The notes under the pieces were generated by a model. The model was not told the DNA's origin. It worked only from the letters and a program-made list of their open reading frames with translations, and made no database searches. This document shows, piece by piece, positions 37,588 through 48,188 of a stretch of 64,000 nucleotides of DNA. Each line of letters begins with the position of its first letter. The first letter of the stretch is position 1. Source of the DNA: Limimaricola cinnabarinus (GTDB taxonomy: Bacteria > Pseudomonadota > Alphaproteobacteria > Rhodobacterales > Rhodobacteraceae); NCBI RefSeq assembly GCF_002723615.1, contig NZ_KZ304951.1:455344-519343 (forward strand). Direction: 5' to 3'. Both the position numbers and the translations under genes were made by a program.

Positions 37588-38367
37588 TCACATGGTCTGG
37601 TTGCCGGCGCCGCCATCGAGCAGGACGTTCTGCCCGACCATGAAGCCCGCATGCTGCGAGCACAGGAAGGCGCAGGTCGCGCCGAACTCGGCCGGCGTGC
37701 CGTAGCGCCGGGCCGGGATGCTCGCCTCGCGCTTCTTGCGCGCGTCCCCGGCGCTGATGCCCTCCTTCTTCGAGACGCCATCATCGAGCGACGCGGCGCG
37801 ATCGGTGTCGTGGATGCCGGGCAGCAGGTTGTTGATGGTGACGCCCGAGGGCGCGACCTGCCGCGAGGTGCCCGCGACATAGCCGGTCAGCCCCGCGCGC
37901 GCCGCGTTCGACAGGCCGAGCTGCGGGATGGGCGATTTCACCGATTGCGAGGTGATGTTGACCACCCGGCCCCAGCCGCGCTCCATCATGCCGGGCACCA
38001 GCGCCTTGATCAGCGCGATCGGGCTCAGCATGTTGGCATCGAGCGCGCGGATGAAATCCTCGCGGTCCCAGTCGGTCCACATGCCCGGCGGCGGGCCGCC
38101 CGCATTGGTGACGAGGATGTCGACGCCCTGCGCCGCCTCGATCAGCTGCTCCTGCCCCTCGGGCGTGGTCACGTCGCAGGCCACGGTGGTCACCGTGACG
38201 CCGAAGCGGTCGCGGATCTCCTGCGCCGCCTGCTCCAGCGCCTCGCGCCCGCGCGCGTTCATCACCAGATCGACGCCCGCCTCGGCCAGCGCCTCGGCGC
38301 AGCCGCGCCCCAAGCCCTTGGACGAGGCGCAGACCAGCGCCCGTTTGCCCCTGATGCCCAGATCCAT
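37588..38367 (-). CDS. SDR-like protein lacking the catalytic Tyr-Lys pair
   Basis: The 259-residue protein has an SDR fold with the altered cofactor motif ASSKGLGRG (about residues 14-22), NAGG near residue 90 and a classical C-terminal LDGGAGNQTM end. The usual YxxxK is missing: the segment reads LGLSNAARAGL, so Tyr and Lys are replaced. A described BKR-like SDR subgroup shares this loss of part of the catalytic tetrad. It may bind NAD(P) without the normal chemistry, or use another residue. The ATG at 38367 has GGAGG six bases upstream. Confidence 0.82.
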   Translation of the reverse strand: MDLGIRGKRALVCASSKGLGRGCAEALAEAGVDLVMNARGREALEQAAQEIRDRFGVTVTTVACDVTTPEGQEQLIEAAQGVDILVTNAGGPPPGMWTDWDREDFIRALDANMLSPIALIKALVPGMMERGWGRVVNITSQSVKSPIPQLGLSNAARAGLTGYVAGTSRQVAPSGVTINNLLPGIHDTDRAASLDDGVSKKEGISAGDARKKREASIPARRYGTPAEFGATCAFLCSQHAGFMVGQNVLLDGGAGNQTM

Positions 38368-38440
38368 CAGATACCTCCATGATTGCCGCCAAGGCCTAGC
38401 ATCCGCTCCCCCGCCGGGCAATGATCGGCCGTCCGCGGCG

Positions 38441-39436
38441 ATGACGGGGAAACAGGTGGATTACGACAGCGAAACCCAGCAGTTGGCGGTCTTCGACGCG
38501 GCGGATCTGCGCGTGGCGCAGGGCGTGGCGCAGGGCGATCCGCTCAGCTTTGCCGACGAGCTGGTCCCCGACGACCTCTACCGCGTCGAGGCCGCCGGCC
38601 CCGCGCGGCGCCTGAAGCTGCGCGCGATGCCGGGCGGCGCCTTTCAGGTCGTCTCCGGCGCGGCCGATGGCCGGGCGGGCCGGCGGCTGCATCTCGACAG
38701 CTGCCTGACGCTGATGGCGCGCGACGGCACGACCAGCGAGGCCATCGTGCTGGTCGAGGTCGAGGCCGACACGGCGCAGGCGGTCTACCTCCTGCCGCTG
38801 GGGCGGCTGGAGCAGGGGGAGGATTACCGCCTTGTCGGGATCGACCGGCACGCCGGCACCGCCCGGCTGGCCGAGATCGCCTGCGTCTCCTTCACCCGCG
38901 GCACCCGTATCGCGATGGCCAGCGGCGCGCAGGTGCCGGTCGAGCGGCTCGCGCCCGGCGACCGCATCCTGACGCGCGATGACGGCCCGCAGGTGCTGCG
39001 TTGGGTCGGGCAGACCACCTTGCGCGCGACGGGGCGCTTTGCCCCGGTGCTGATCCGCGAAGGCGCCCTGCACAACGCCCGCGACCTCTGGCTCAGCCCC
39101 GATCACCGGATCTTCGTCTGGCAGCGCGAGGATCACCTGCGCGCCGGGCGGGCCGAGCTGATGGTGCGGGTGCGCCACCTGATCAACGGCGACACGGTGA
39201 TCCAGAGCGAGGGCGGCTTCGCGGACTACTTCCAGCTCGTCTTCGACGATCACCAGATCGTCTATGCCGAGGGGATCGCGGCGGAATCGCTGCTGGTCGA
39301 TCACCGCACGCGGGGGGCCGTGCCCGAAGGCATCGCCCGCCACGCCACGCCGCAGCATCTCTCCTACGAGGTGTCCGAGACGCTGCTCTCGGGCTCGGAT
39401 GCCGTCGCCCTGCTGCGCCGCGCCTCCGGGCTGTGA
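38441..39436 (+). CDS. Hint (Hedgehog/intein-type) domain protein
   Basis: The 331-residue protein contains a Hint domain from about residue 145: CVSFTRGTRIAM, then VPVERLAPGDRILTRDDG and a later LSPDHRIFVW block, the pattern of the Hint-2 family abundant in rhodobacteria. The Cys that begins this block is in the position of the intein/Hedgehog nucleophile. A C-terminal splice junction is not evident, so it may process a partner or act alone. The first 140 residues form an unassigned domain. The start may be the ATG at 38441 or the GTG at 38456, which has a better ribosome site. Confidence 0.78.
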   Translation: MTGKQVDYDSETQQLAVFDAADLRVAQGVAQGDPLSFADELVPDDLYRVEAAGPARRLKLRAMPGGAFQVVSGAADGRAGRRLHLDSCLTLMARDGTTSEAIVLVEVEADTAQAVYLLPLGRLEQGEDYRLVGIDRHAGTARLAEIACVSFTRGTRIAMASGAQVPVERLAPGDRILTRDDGPQVLRWVGQTTLRATGRFAPVLIREGALHNARDLWLSPDHRIFVWQREDHLRAGRAELMVRVRHLINGDTVIQSEGGFADYFQLVFDDHQIVYAEGIAAESLLVDHRTRGAVPEGIARHATPQHLSYEVSETLLSGSDAVALLRRASGL

Positions 39437-39488
39437 TCCCGCGCGGGGGGCGATTGCCCCGCCCGCGCGCAGGCTTTATAGCGCGCGC

Positions 39489-41084
<1,596 letters not shown>

Positions 41085-41093
41085 GACAGCAAG

Positions 41094-41120
41094 AAGGCGG
41101 CCCCCGGGGGCCGCCTTTTT
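41094..41120 (+). terminator. Rho-independent terminator after prfC
   Basis: AAGGCGGCC and GGCCGCCTT pair as a stem, extended into a C/G run at the loop, followed by TTTTT. It begins 10 bases after the prfC stop and lies before the convergent osmC-like gene end. Confidence 0.9.
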
Positions 41121-41144
41121 CGCATTCCGCTTGGAGCAGGCGCG

Positions 41145-41573
41145 TCAGACCAGCTTGGCGTCCATGCTGATCTCGGCGCCCTTGAGAACCTTGGACACCG
41201 GGCAGCCGGTCTTGGTGGCTTCGGCGGCGGCGCGGAACTGCTCTTCGGAGGCGCCGGAGATCTTCGCCGTCACGTCGAGATGGATCTTGGTGATCTCGAA
41301 ACCCTCGCCCACCTTTTCGAGCGAGACGGTGGATTTCACGTCGATGTCATCGGCGGTCAGCTCCTGCTTGCCCAGCTCCAGCGACAGCGCCATGGCGTAG
41401 CAAGCCGCATGGGCCGCGCCGATCAGCTCCTCGGGGTTGGTGCCGGGGCCGCCCTCGAACCGGGCGTTGAAGCCGTAGGCCTGATCCTTCAGGACGCCGG
41501 TCTGGGTCGAGATTTCGCCGCCGCCTTCCTTGATGCCGCCGCTCCAATGGGCGGTGCCGTGCTTGTTGATCAT
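41145..41573 (-). CDS. osmC: OsmC-type organic peroxide reductase
   Basis: The 142-residue protein has the OsmC fold with two active-site Cys residues, in HAACYAM (about residue 58) and TGCPVS (about residue 122). OsmC reduces organic hydroperoxides in the cytoplasm. The start MINKHGTAHWSGGIKEGGG is typical of this branch. Its 5' end is divergent from the DEAD-box helicase across 200 bp. Confidence 0.93.
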   Translation of the reverse strand: MINKHGTAHWSGGIKEGGGEISTQTGVLKDQAYGFNARFEGGPGTNPEELIGAAHAACYAMALSLELGKQELTADDIDVKSTVSLEKVGEGFEITKIHLDVTAKISGASEEQFRAAAEATKTGCPVSKVLKGAEISMDAKLV

Positions 41574-41656
41574 GCGGGTCTCCCTTGCGATTGGGCCCCG
41601 TCGCGCGGGGCATTCTGGCGAAACGCCGCCCGGCGCGGGCGCGTTCCGTGCGAAAC

Positions 41657-41685
41657 TTGACCTCGGGCCTCATTCGGCATAAGGC
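41657..41685 (+). promoter_or_regulatory. Weak sigma-70-like promoter candidate before the DEAD-box gene
   Basis: TTGACC (41657-41662) and TAAGGC (41680-41685) are separated by 17 bp, about 90 bases before the helicase ATG. The -10 box is a poor match, so this is only a candidate. Confidence 0.3.
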
Positions 41686-41773
41686 GAGGCCAAGTCGAAC
41701 GCCCCGGCAATCCGGCCGGGCGGGCCGCGCCTGCTCCTGCGGCCAATCGGTGCCGCAGTCTCGAAAGGCTCAC

Positions 41774-43366
41774 ATGACCCAGTTCAACGATCTCAATCTC
41801 GACCCCAAGGTGCTCAAGGCGATCGCCGAAGCCGGCTATGAGACGCCGACGCCGATCCAGGCGGGCGCGATTCCGCCCGCGCTCGAAGGCCGCGACGTGC
41901 TGGGCATCGCCCAGACCGGCACCGGCAAGACGGCGAGCTTCACGCTGCCGATGATCACGCTTCTGGGCCGCGGCCGCGCCCGCGCGCGGATGCCGCGCTC
42001 CCTCGTGCTCTGCCCCACCCGCGAGCTTGCGGCGCAGGTGGCCGAGAACTTTGACACCTATGCCAAGCACACCAAGCTCACCAAGGCGCTGCTGATCGGC
42101 GGCGTGTCCTTCAAGGAGCAGGACGCGCTGATCGACAAGGGCGTCGACGTGCTGATCGCCACGCCGGGCCGCCTGCTCGACCATTTTGAGCGCGGCAAGC
42201 TGCTGCTCACCGGCGTGCAGATCATGGTCGTGGACGAGGCCGACCGCATGCTCGACATGGGCTTCATTCCCGATATCGAGCGGATCTTCGGCCTGACGCC
42301 CTTCACCCGGCAGACGCTGTTCTTCTCGGCCACCATGGCGCCCGAGATCGAGCGGATCACCAACACCTTCCTGTCGAACCCCGAAAAGATCGAAGTGGCC
42401 CGCGCCGCCACCACGGGCGAGAACATCAAGCAGGGCGTGGTGATGTTCCGCGCCAGCCGCAAGGACCGCGAAGGCTCGGAAAAGCGCGCGCTGCTGCGCC
42501 GCCTGATCGATGCCGAGGGCGAGAGCTGCACCAACGCGATCATCTTCTGCAACCGCAAGATGGACGTGGACGCGGTGGCCAAGAGCCTCAAGAAGCATGG
42601 CTACAACGCCGAGCCGATCCATGGCGATCTCGACCAGAGCCAGCGCACGCGCACGCTAGACGGCTTTCGCGCGGGCGAGGTGAAGATCCTCGTGGCCTCC
42701 GACGTGGCCGCGCGCGGCCTCGACGTGCCGGCGGTGAGCCATGTGTTCAACTTCGACGTGCCGAGCCACGCCGAGGATTACGTGCACCGGATCGGCCGGA
42801 CGGGCCGCGCGGGCCGCAAGGGCAGCGCGATCATGATCTGCAACCCGCGCGACGAGAAGAACCTCGAAGACGTGGAGCGGCTGGTGCAGAACACGATCCC
42901 GCGCCTCGAAGATCCCAAGGGCGCCAAGCCCGCCCCCGCCGAGGCCCCCGTGGCGGAGGCGGCGAACGAGGAAGAGCGCCCGCGCCGGACCCGCTCGCGG
43001 ACCCGTTCGCGCAGCCGCGACGAGGCCAGGCCCGAGGACAAGAGCGCCGCGGCAGCCGAGCCGAAGGCGGAAGCCAAGCCCGCGCCGAAGGCGGAAACGA
43101 AGCCCCAGCCGAAGGCGGAAACGAAGCCCGAGCCGAAGGCCGAAGCCAAGCCCGAGGCAAAGACGGAGCCGAAACCCGAGGCCGAGCCCAAGCCCGCCGC
43201 CGAACCCGCAAGCGAGCCGAAGCGCGGCGAAGCCCGTGGCAACGACCGCAACCGGGGCGGCCGCGACCGCCGCCGCAACGAGGCGCGCGACGAGGACGTC
43301 GTCGGCATGGGCGAGGATACGCCCGCCTTCATCGCCAAGAGCTTCGAGGAGCGGCGCGCCAGCTGA
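41774..43366 (+). CDS. DEAD-box ATP-dependent RNA helicase (RhlE-like)
   Basis: The 530-residue protein has the Q motif (PTPIQ near 25-29), motif I AQTGTGKT (46-53), motif II DEAD (154-157), motif III SAT (185-187) and motif VI HRIGRTGR (338-345). Such helicases unwind short RNA duplexes in ribosome assembly or RNA decay. The C-terminal tail from about 385 is of low complexity, with an RS/RT-rich stretch, five 8-residue K/P/E repeats (431-470) and a basic end that probably binds RNA. The tail varies between relatives. RNase J lies convergent at its 3' end. Confidence 0.93.
   Translation: MTQFNDLNLDPKVLKAIAEAGYETPTPIQAGAIPPALEGRDVLGIAQTGTGKTASFTLPMITLLGRGRARARMPRSLVLCPTRELAAQVAENFDTYAKHTKLTKALLIGGVSFKEQDALIDKGVDVLIATPGRLLDHFERGKLLLTGVQIMVVDEADRMLDMGFIPDIERIFGLTPFTRQTLFFSATMAPEIERITNTFLSNPEKIEVARAATTGENIKQGVVMFRASRKDREGSEKRALLRRLIDAEGESCTNAIIFCNRKMDVDAVAKSLKKHGYNAEPIHGDLDQSQRTRTLDGFRAGEVKILVASDVAARGLDVPAVSHVFNFDVPSHAEDYVHRIGRTGRAGRKGSAIMICNPRDEKNLEDVERLVQNTIPRLEDPKGAKPAPAEAPVAEAANEEERPRRTRSRTRSRSRDEARPEDKSAAAAEPKAEAKPAPKAETKPQPKAETKPEPKAEAKPEAKTEPKPEAEPKPAAEPASEPKRGEARGNDRNRGGRDRRRNEARDEDVVGMGEDTPAFIAKSFEERRAS
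43064..43183 (+). repeat. Five 24-bp tandem repeats in the helicase tail
   Basis: The repeats encode KAEAKPAP, KAETKPQP, KAETKPEP, KAEAKPEA and KTEPKPEA. The DNA units share the core AAGGCGGAAAC-type start and are the sort of repeat that gains or loses copies by slippage in frame. Confidence 0.8.
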
Positions 43367-43452
43367 AGCGCGGGTCGGCCGGGGGCGGCACGAGAAGCTC
43401 GCTCCGGCCCGACCGCCATTCGAAACGGCGATCCCGGCGGTCGCCACGCATG

Positions 43453-43482
43453 AAAAAGGGGAGCCTCGCGGCTCCCCTTCTT
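43453..43482. terminator. Bidirectional terminator between the helicase and RNase J genes
   Basis: GGGGAGCC and GGCTCCCC form an 8-bp stem (10 bp with flanking A/T pairs) around the loop TCGC. The minus strand ends in TTTTT after the stem, giving a good terminator for rnj; the plus strand has TTCTT. It lies 87 bases after the helicase stop and 58 bases after the rnj stop. Confidence 0.85.
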
Positions 43483-43539
43483 GCGTTCTGTCCCGGCATT
43501 GCCGGGGGCGAAGCCACAAGCCCCGCCCCGGTCAAGGGA

Positions 43540-45207
43540 TCAGCTCAACCGGCTGACCACCACATTGACCTCGGGCTTCTTGCCGGTCTCGGCCTGCGTG
43601 GTCGAGCGCGCGATGCGCTTCAATTCGCGGTCGAGCTTGTCCTCGTCGCGCAGCATCCGGCGACCCGCCTTGTTGACGAAGGCGGCGAGGTCGGCCTCCA
43701 ACGTCTCCACCAGCGATGCCTTGGAGCGGCCCTTTTCGGGCAGGCCCATGATCTCGCACCACGGATCGCCCAGTGGCTCGTCATTCTCGTCGATGATCAT
43801 CGTCACCGTGACATGGCCGTTGAGCGCCATGCGGATCCGGTCGCGCACGATGCCGTCCATCGCGCCGATCATCACCGAACCGTCGAGATAGCTGCGGCCC
43901 GTGTCGATGTATTCGGCCACCTTCGGCGCGTTGCCCGACAGGTCGAGCATCATGCCGTTGACCGCGACGATCCCCGGAAGGCCCCGCTCGAGCCCGAGCT
44001 TCACATGCTCGCGCAGGTGACGATGCTCGCCATGCATCGGCACGAGGAACTGCGGGCGCACGATGTCGTGCAGAAGCTGCAGGTCGGGCCGGTTGGCGTG
44101 GCCCGAGACGTGGAACAGCCCATGCGTGTCCTCGATCACGTCCACGCCCTTCTCGGAGAGCTGGTTCATGATCTTGATCACGCCGCGCTCATTGCCCGGG
44201 ATGGTGCGCGAGGAGAACAGGAAGCTGTCGCCCTCCTGCAGCTTCAGGCCGAGATAGGAGCCCTGCGCCAGCTGGGCGCTGGCGGCGCGGCGCTCGCCCT
44301 GGCTGCCGGTGACGAGCAGCAGCAGGTTCTCGCGCGGGATCGAAGCCGCCTCTTCGGGGCCGACGGTCTTGGGAAAGCCGTGCAGCAGGCCGCATTCGGT
44401 CGCCGTCTCGACCATGCGGCGCATGGCGCGGCCCAGAAGGCAGACGGTGCGCCCGGCGCGGTCGGCGGCGATGGCGATGGTCTTGAGGCGCGCCACGTTC
44501 GAGGCGAAGGTCGTCGCCACGACCATGCCCGGCTGCGCCGCGATCAGCTTCTCGATCTCGGGCGCCAGCGTCGCCTCCGAGCGGCCCGGCAGCGGCGAGA
44601 AGACGTTGGTCGAATCGCAGACCAGCGCCTTGACGCCGCCCTTGGACACTTCGGCCCAGAGGTCGGGGTTGAAGGGCTCGCCCACGACGGGGGTGTGGTC
44701 GACCTTGAAGTCGCCCGAATGCAGCACCCGGCCCTCGGGGCTGTCGATCACGAGGCCGGAGCTTTCGGGGATCGAGTGGCTGATCGGCACGAAGCCGACC
44801 TTGAAGGGCCCGGCCTCGACCACGGCGGGCCAGGGCTCGACCACGTTGAGCACGCTGTCGGGCGCGCCGTGCTCGTCGAGCTTGTGGCGCGCGATGGCGG
44901 CGGTGAACTTGCGGGCATGGATGGTCGCGCCGAGACGCTTCCAGAAATGGCCGACCGCGCCGACATGGTCCTCATGCGCGTGGGTCACGAAGATCGCCTC
45001 GATGCGGTCCTTGCGCGCCTCCAGCCACGAGATGTCGGGCAGGATCAGGTCGACGCCCGGCGTCGTGTCCATGTCGGGGAAGGTCACGCCGAGGTCGACG
45101 ACGATCAGCCGTTCCTGCCCCGGTTTGCCGTAGCCGTAGACATAAGCGTTCATGCCGATCTCGCCGGCGCCGCCGAGAGGAAGGTAGATCAGTCTTTCGC
45201 CGCTCAT
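43540..45207 (-). CDS. rnj: Ribonuclease J
   Basis: RNase J is a beta-lactamase-fold exo- and endoribonuclease that matures rRNA and degrades mRNA in alphaproteobacteria. The 555-residue protein has the metal site HAHEDH (76-81), the beta-CASP motifs and a C-terminal helical domain. The ATG at 45207 overlaps the coaX stop by ATGA. It is the last gene of the nuo-birA-coaX-rnj run. Confidence 0.95.
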   Translation of the reverse strand: MSGERLIYLPLGGAGEIGMNAYVYGYGKPGQERLIVVDLGVTFPDMDTTPGVDLILPDISWLEARKDRIEAIFVTHAHEDHVGAVGHFWKRLGATIHARKFTAAIARHKLDEHGAPDSVLNVVEPWPAVVEAGPFKVGFVPISHSIPESSGLVIDSPEGRVLHSGDFKVDHTPVVGEPFNPDLWAEVSKGGVKALVCDSTNVFSPLPGRSEATLAPEIEKLIAAQPGMVVATTFASNVARLKTIAIAADRAGRTVCLLGRAMRRMVETATECGLLHGFPKTVGPEEAASIPRENLLLLVTGSQGERRAASAQLAQGSYLGLKLQEGDSFLFSSRTIPGNERGVIKIMNQLSEKGVDVIEDTHGLFHVSGHANRPDLQLLHDIVRPQFLVPMHGEHRHLREHVKLGLERGLPGIVAVNGMMLDLSGNAPKVAEYIDTGRSYLDGSVMIGAMDGIVRDRIRMALNGHVTVTMIIDENDEPLGDPWCEIMGLPEKGRSKASLVETLEADLAAFVNKAGRRMLRDEDKLDRELKRIARSTTQAETGKKPEVNVVVSRLS

Positions 45208-45980
45208 GCGGTCTCCTTGTTGTATCTGTGGATGACGGTCAGCCCGTGCATCGTGAGGTCTTCTTCGATGTCGTCAAAGAGCATGTCGCCCTGCGCGAAC
45301 AGGGGCGCAAGCCCCCCGGTTCCGATGATCCGCATGGATCGGTCGCGCTCCGTCCTGATGCGGTCGCATATGCCGCGAACGAGGCCCACATAGCCCCAGA
45401 AGATGCCCGATTGCATGCAGGCCACCGTGTTGGTGCCGATCACCTTCTCGGGCTTGCTCACATCGACATGCGGCAGCGCGGCGGCGGCCTGGTGCAGCGC
45501 CTCGAGGCTCAGGTTCACGCCCGGCGAGATCACCCCGCCGACATAGGCGCCATCGGTATCGACCACGTCGAAGGTCGTCGCCGTGCCGAAATCCACCACG
45601 ACGAGATCGCCGCCATGCCGGTCCCATGCGCCGACGGTGTTGACCAGCCGGTCGGGCCCCACCTGCGTGCCCGCATCGACGCGCGGGGTCACCGGCAGGC
45701 GGCAATCGGGCTTGCCCACCACCAGCGGGCGGCAGTTGAAGTAACGGTCCCCGAGGACGCGCAGGTTGAACACCACGCGCGGCACGGTCGAGGAGACGAT
45801 CATCTCGTCGATCTCCGCCTCGATCCCGCGCATCGTCATCAGCGTCGAGAGCCAGACGTAATATTGATCCGCCGTGCGCTGCCATTCGGTCGAGGTGCGC
45901 CACGTGGCGACGAACTCGGTGCCGTCCCAGATCGAGAACACGGTGTTGGTGTTGCCGCAGTCGATGGCCAGAAGCATCAT
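45204..45980 (-). CDS. coaX: Type III pantothenate kinase
   Basis: CoaX phosphorylates pantothenate in coenzyme A synthesis and, unlike type I kinases, has an acetate-kinase-like fold. The 258-residue protein has DCGNTNT near the start, GPDR (about residues 108-111) and DFGTATTFDVV (about residues 129-139). The ATG at 45980 overlaps the birA stop by ATGA; the next codon is also ATG. The gene order nuoN-birA-coaX-rnj is usual in this family. Confidence 0.95.
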   Translation of the reverse strand: MMLLAIDCGNTNTVFSIWDGTEFVATWRTSTEWQRTADQYYVWLSTLMTMRGIEAEIDEMIVSSTVPRVVFNLRVLGDRYFNCRPLVVGKPDCRLPVTPRVDAGTQVGPDRLVNTVGAWDRHGGDLVVVDFGTATTFDVVDTDGAYVGGVISPGVNLSLEALHQAAAALPHVDVSKPEKVIGTNTVACMQSGIFWGYVGLVRGICDRIRTERDRSMRIIGTGGLAPLFAQGDMLFDDIEEDLTMHGLTVIHRYNKETA

Positions 45981-46753
45981 TGCCCCTCTTGGAAGAACAC
46001 GTCCGCGGCGCTGATCGCGCGTGTGCCTTGGGGCGTGCGCAGCATCAGGTTGCCCGCCTCGTCGATCGTCTCGAACACGCCGGTGATCTCCTCCGTGCCG
46101 GTGCGCGCCACGATCACCTCGCCCAGCCGGGCGGCGTGGCGCAACCAGTCCTCGCGGATGCGGCCGAAACCGAAGGCGTCGAGCTTGCCCTCCTGCGTGG
46201 CGAAGGCGTCGGCCAGATGGGTCAGGAACTCCTCCGCATCGACCTTCGGCCCGCCGTCATCGGCAAGCGCGACCGGCGGGAAGGCCGCATCGCGCACGTC
46301 CCCCGGCGCGGAGGCGAGATTCACCCCGATGCCGATGGCGAGCCAGTCGACGAAAGGCCCCTGCCCGGCGCTCTCCAGCAGGATGCCCGCCACCTTGCCA
46401 CCATCCATCAGCACGTCGTTCGGCCATTTGAGCGACAGCCGCGTGCGGTCCACGTGGATCGCCAGCGCCTCGAACAGCGCCACGGCGGCAAGAAAGCTGC
46501 GGCGCGCGGCTTCGGCGGGGGTGGCTTCGGGGCGGTAGACCAGCGTGGCGGCGAGATTGCCCGCCTCGCTCGCCCAATCGCGGCCCCGGCGGCCCCGGCC
46601 AGCCGTCTGCTCATGCGCCATGATCCATGTGGGCCCGGCAAGACCCGAGGCCGCGCGACGCGCGGCCTCGGCCATGGTGCTGTCGGTGGTGTCGAGCACC
46701 ACCCGCTCCCACCCCTCGGGCCAGAGCCCGCGGGCGGTGGCGTCAGTTGACAA
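45977..46753 (-). CDS. birA: Biotin--acetyl-CoA-carboxylase ligase
   Basis: BirA attaches biotin to carboxylases. The 258-residue protein is a monofunctional ligase without the N-terminal DNA-binding domain of E. coli BirA. It has the adenylate loop GRGRRGRDW (about residues 51-59) and KWPNDV with the active Lys. No ATG is available near the N terminus; the TTG at 46753 gives the best fit and overlaps the nuoN stop by 11 bases. Biotin control would therefore need a separate regulator. Confidence 0.92.
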   Translation of the reverse strand: MSTDATARGLWPEGWERVVLDTTDSTMAEAARRAASGLAGPTWIMAHEQTAGRGRRGRDWASEAGNLAATLVYRPEATPAEAARRSFLAAVALFEALAIHVDRTRLSLKWPNDVLMDGGKVAGILLESAGQGPFVDWLAIGIGVNLASAPGDVRDAAFPPVALADDGGPKVDAEEFLTHLADAFATQEGKLDAFGFGRIREDWLRHAARLGEVIVARTGTEEITGVFETIDEAGNLMLRTPQGTRAISAADVFFQEGQ

Positions 46754-48176
46754 GGGTCGCCGCCGCGGCCGCGGCCAGAGGTTCGATGCCGAAGAGGTTG
46801 ATCACCCCGAACACCATCACCGCCGCCGAGGCCATCAGCACGCCCCACAGGAGCGGCGAGGTGCCGGTGTCGAGCGCCTCGCGCTCCTCGCCGAAATACA
46901 TGTAGTAGACGATGCGCAGGTAGTAGAACGCACCGATCACGCTGGCGATCACCCCGAGGATGGCGAGCCAGGTGAGGCCGCCCTCATAGGCCGCGCGCAG
47001 CACGTAGAGCTTGCCGAAGAAGCCGACCATCGGCGGCACGCCCGCGAGGCTGAACAGCAGCACCAGCATCGCCAGCGCCCGCATCGGCGCATAGCGCGAA
47101 TACATGTGCAGCGCGTTGATGTCCGTGACCGGCCGGCCGTCGCGCTCCATCGACAGGATGAAGGCGAAGGTGCCGATGTTCATGGTGACGTAGATCGCCA
47201 TGTAGATCAGCATCGCCTGCACGCCGAAGACGGTGCCCGAGGCGAGGCCCATCAGCGCGAAGCCCATATGGGCGATCGAGGAATAGGCCATGATCCGCTT
47301 GATGTTGGTCTGGCCGATCGCGGCGAAGCCGCCCCAGAACACCGAGACCACCGACAGGAAGGCCACGATCTGCTGCCAGTCGCCGACCACGCCGCCGAAG
47401 CCGTCGAAGACGACGCGGGCGAAGAGCGCGATGGCGGCCATCTTGGGCGCGGTCGCCATGAAGGCGGTGACCGGCGTCGGCGCGCCCTCGTAGACGTCGG
47501 GCGTCCACATGTGGAACGGCGCGGCCGAGACCTTGAAGGCGAAGCCCACCAGCAGGAAGACGAGGCCGAACAGGAGGCCGAGCGGCACCTCGAGCGCGGT
47601 GGCGATGAAGATCCCTTCGAACTGCGTGGTGCCGGCGAAGCCGTAGACCAGCGAGGCGCCGTAGAGCATCAGGCCCGAGGACAGCGCGCCCAGCACGAAA
47701 TACTTGAGGCCGGCCTCGGTCGATTTCTCGCTGTCGCGGCGCAGCGAGGCCACGACATACATGGCGAGCGACTGCAGCTCGATGCCCATGTAGAGCACCA
47801 TCAGGTCATTGGCCGAAACCATGACCATCATGCCGACCACCGCCAGCGTGACGAGCACCGGGTATTCGAAGCGCAGCAGGTTGCGCCGCGCGAGATATTC
47901 CTGGCTCATCACCAGCACGACCGCCGCCGAAAGCAGGATCGTCACCTTGGAGAAGCGCGCGAAGCCGTCATCGATGAAGCTGCCGAAGAAGGCCGGATCG
48001 GTGCCCTCGCGGGTGGCGATCAGGAAGGCCATCAGCGCGAACATCGCCGCCGTCGCCCAGATCAGGATGCCGGCGGACTTGTCCTTGGTGGTGTAGACGC
48101 CCGCCATGAGTGCTGCCATCGCGTAGACCGCAAGGATCACCTCGGGCAGGACGGTCTGAAGATCGAGTGAGAACAT
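46743..48176 (-). CDS. nuoN: NADH-quinone oxidoreductase subunit N
   Basis: NuoN is one of three antiporter-like proton-pumping subunits of complex I. The 477-residue protein has about 14 membrane helices, with Lys residues in the central helices and the [12 protein letters not shown] segment typical of the family. It is the last nuo gene, 12 bases after nuoM, and its 3' end overlaps birA. Confidence 0.96.
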   Translation of the reverse strand: MFSLDLQTVLPEVILAVYAMAALMAGVYTTKDKSAGILIWATAAMFALMAFLIATREGTDPAFFGSFIDDGFARFSKVTILLSAAVVLVMSQEYLARRNLLRFEYPVLVTLAVVGMMVMVSANDLMVLYMGIELQSLAMYVVASLRRDSEKSTEAGLKYFVLGALSSGLMLYGASLVYGFAGTTQFEGIFIATALEVPLGLLFGLVFLLVGFAFKVSAAPFHMWTPDVYEGAPTPVTAFMATAPKMAAIALFARVVFDGFGGVVGDWQQIVAFLSVVSVFWGGFAAIGQTNIKRIMAYSSIAHMGFALMGLASGTVFGVQAMLIYMAIYVTMNIGTFAFILSMERDGRPVTDINALHMYSRYAPMRALAMLVLLFSLAGVPPMVGFFGKLYVLRAAYEGGLTWLAILGVIASVIGAFYYLRIVYYMYFGEEREALDTGTSPLLWGVLMASAAVMVFGVINLFGIEPLAAAAAATLVN

Positions 48177-48188
48177 GTGTCCTGGTCC

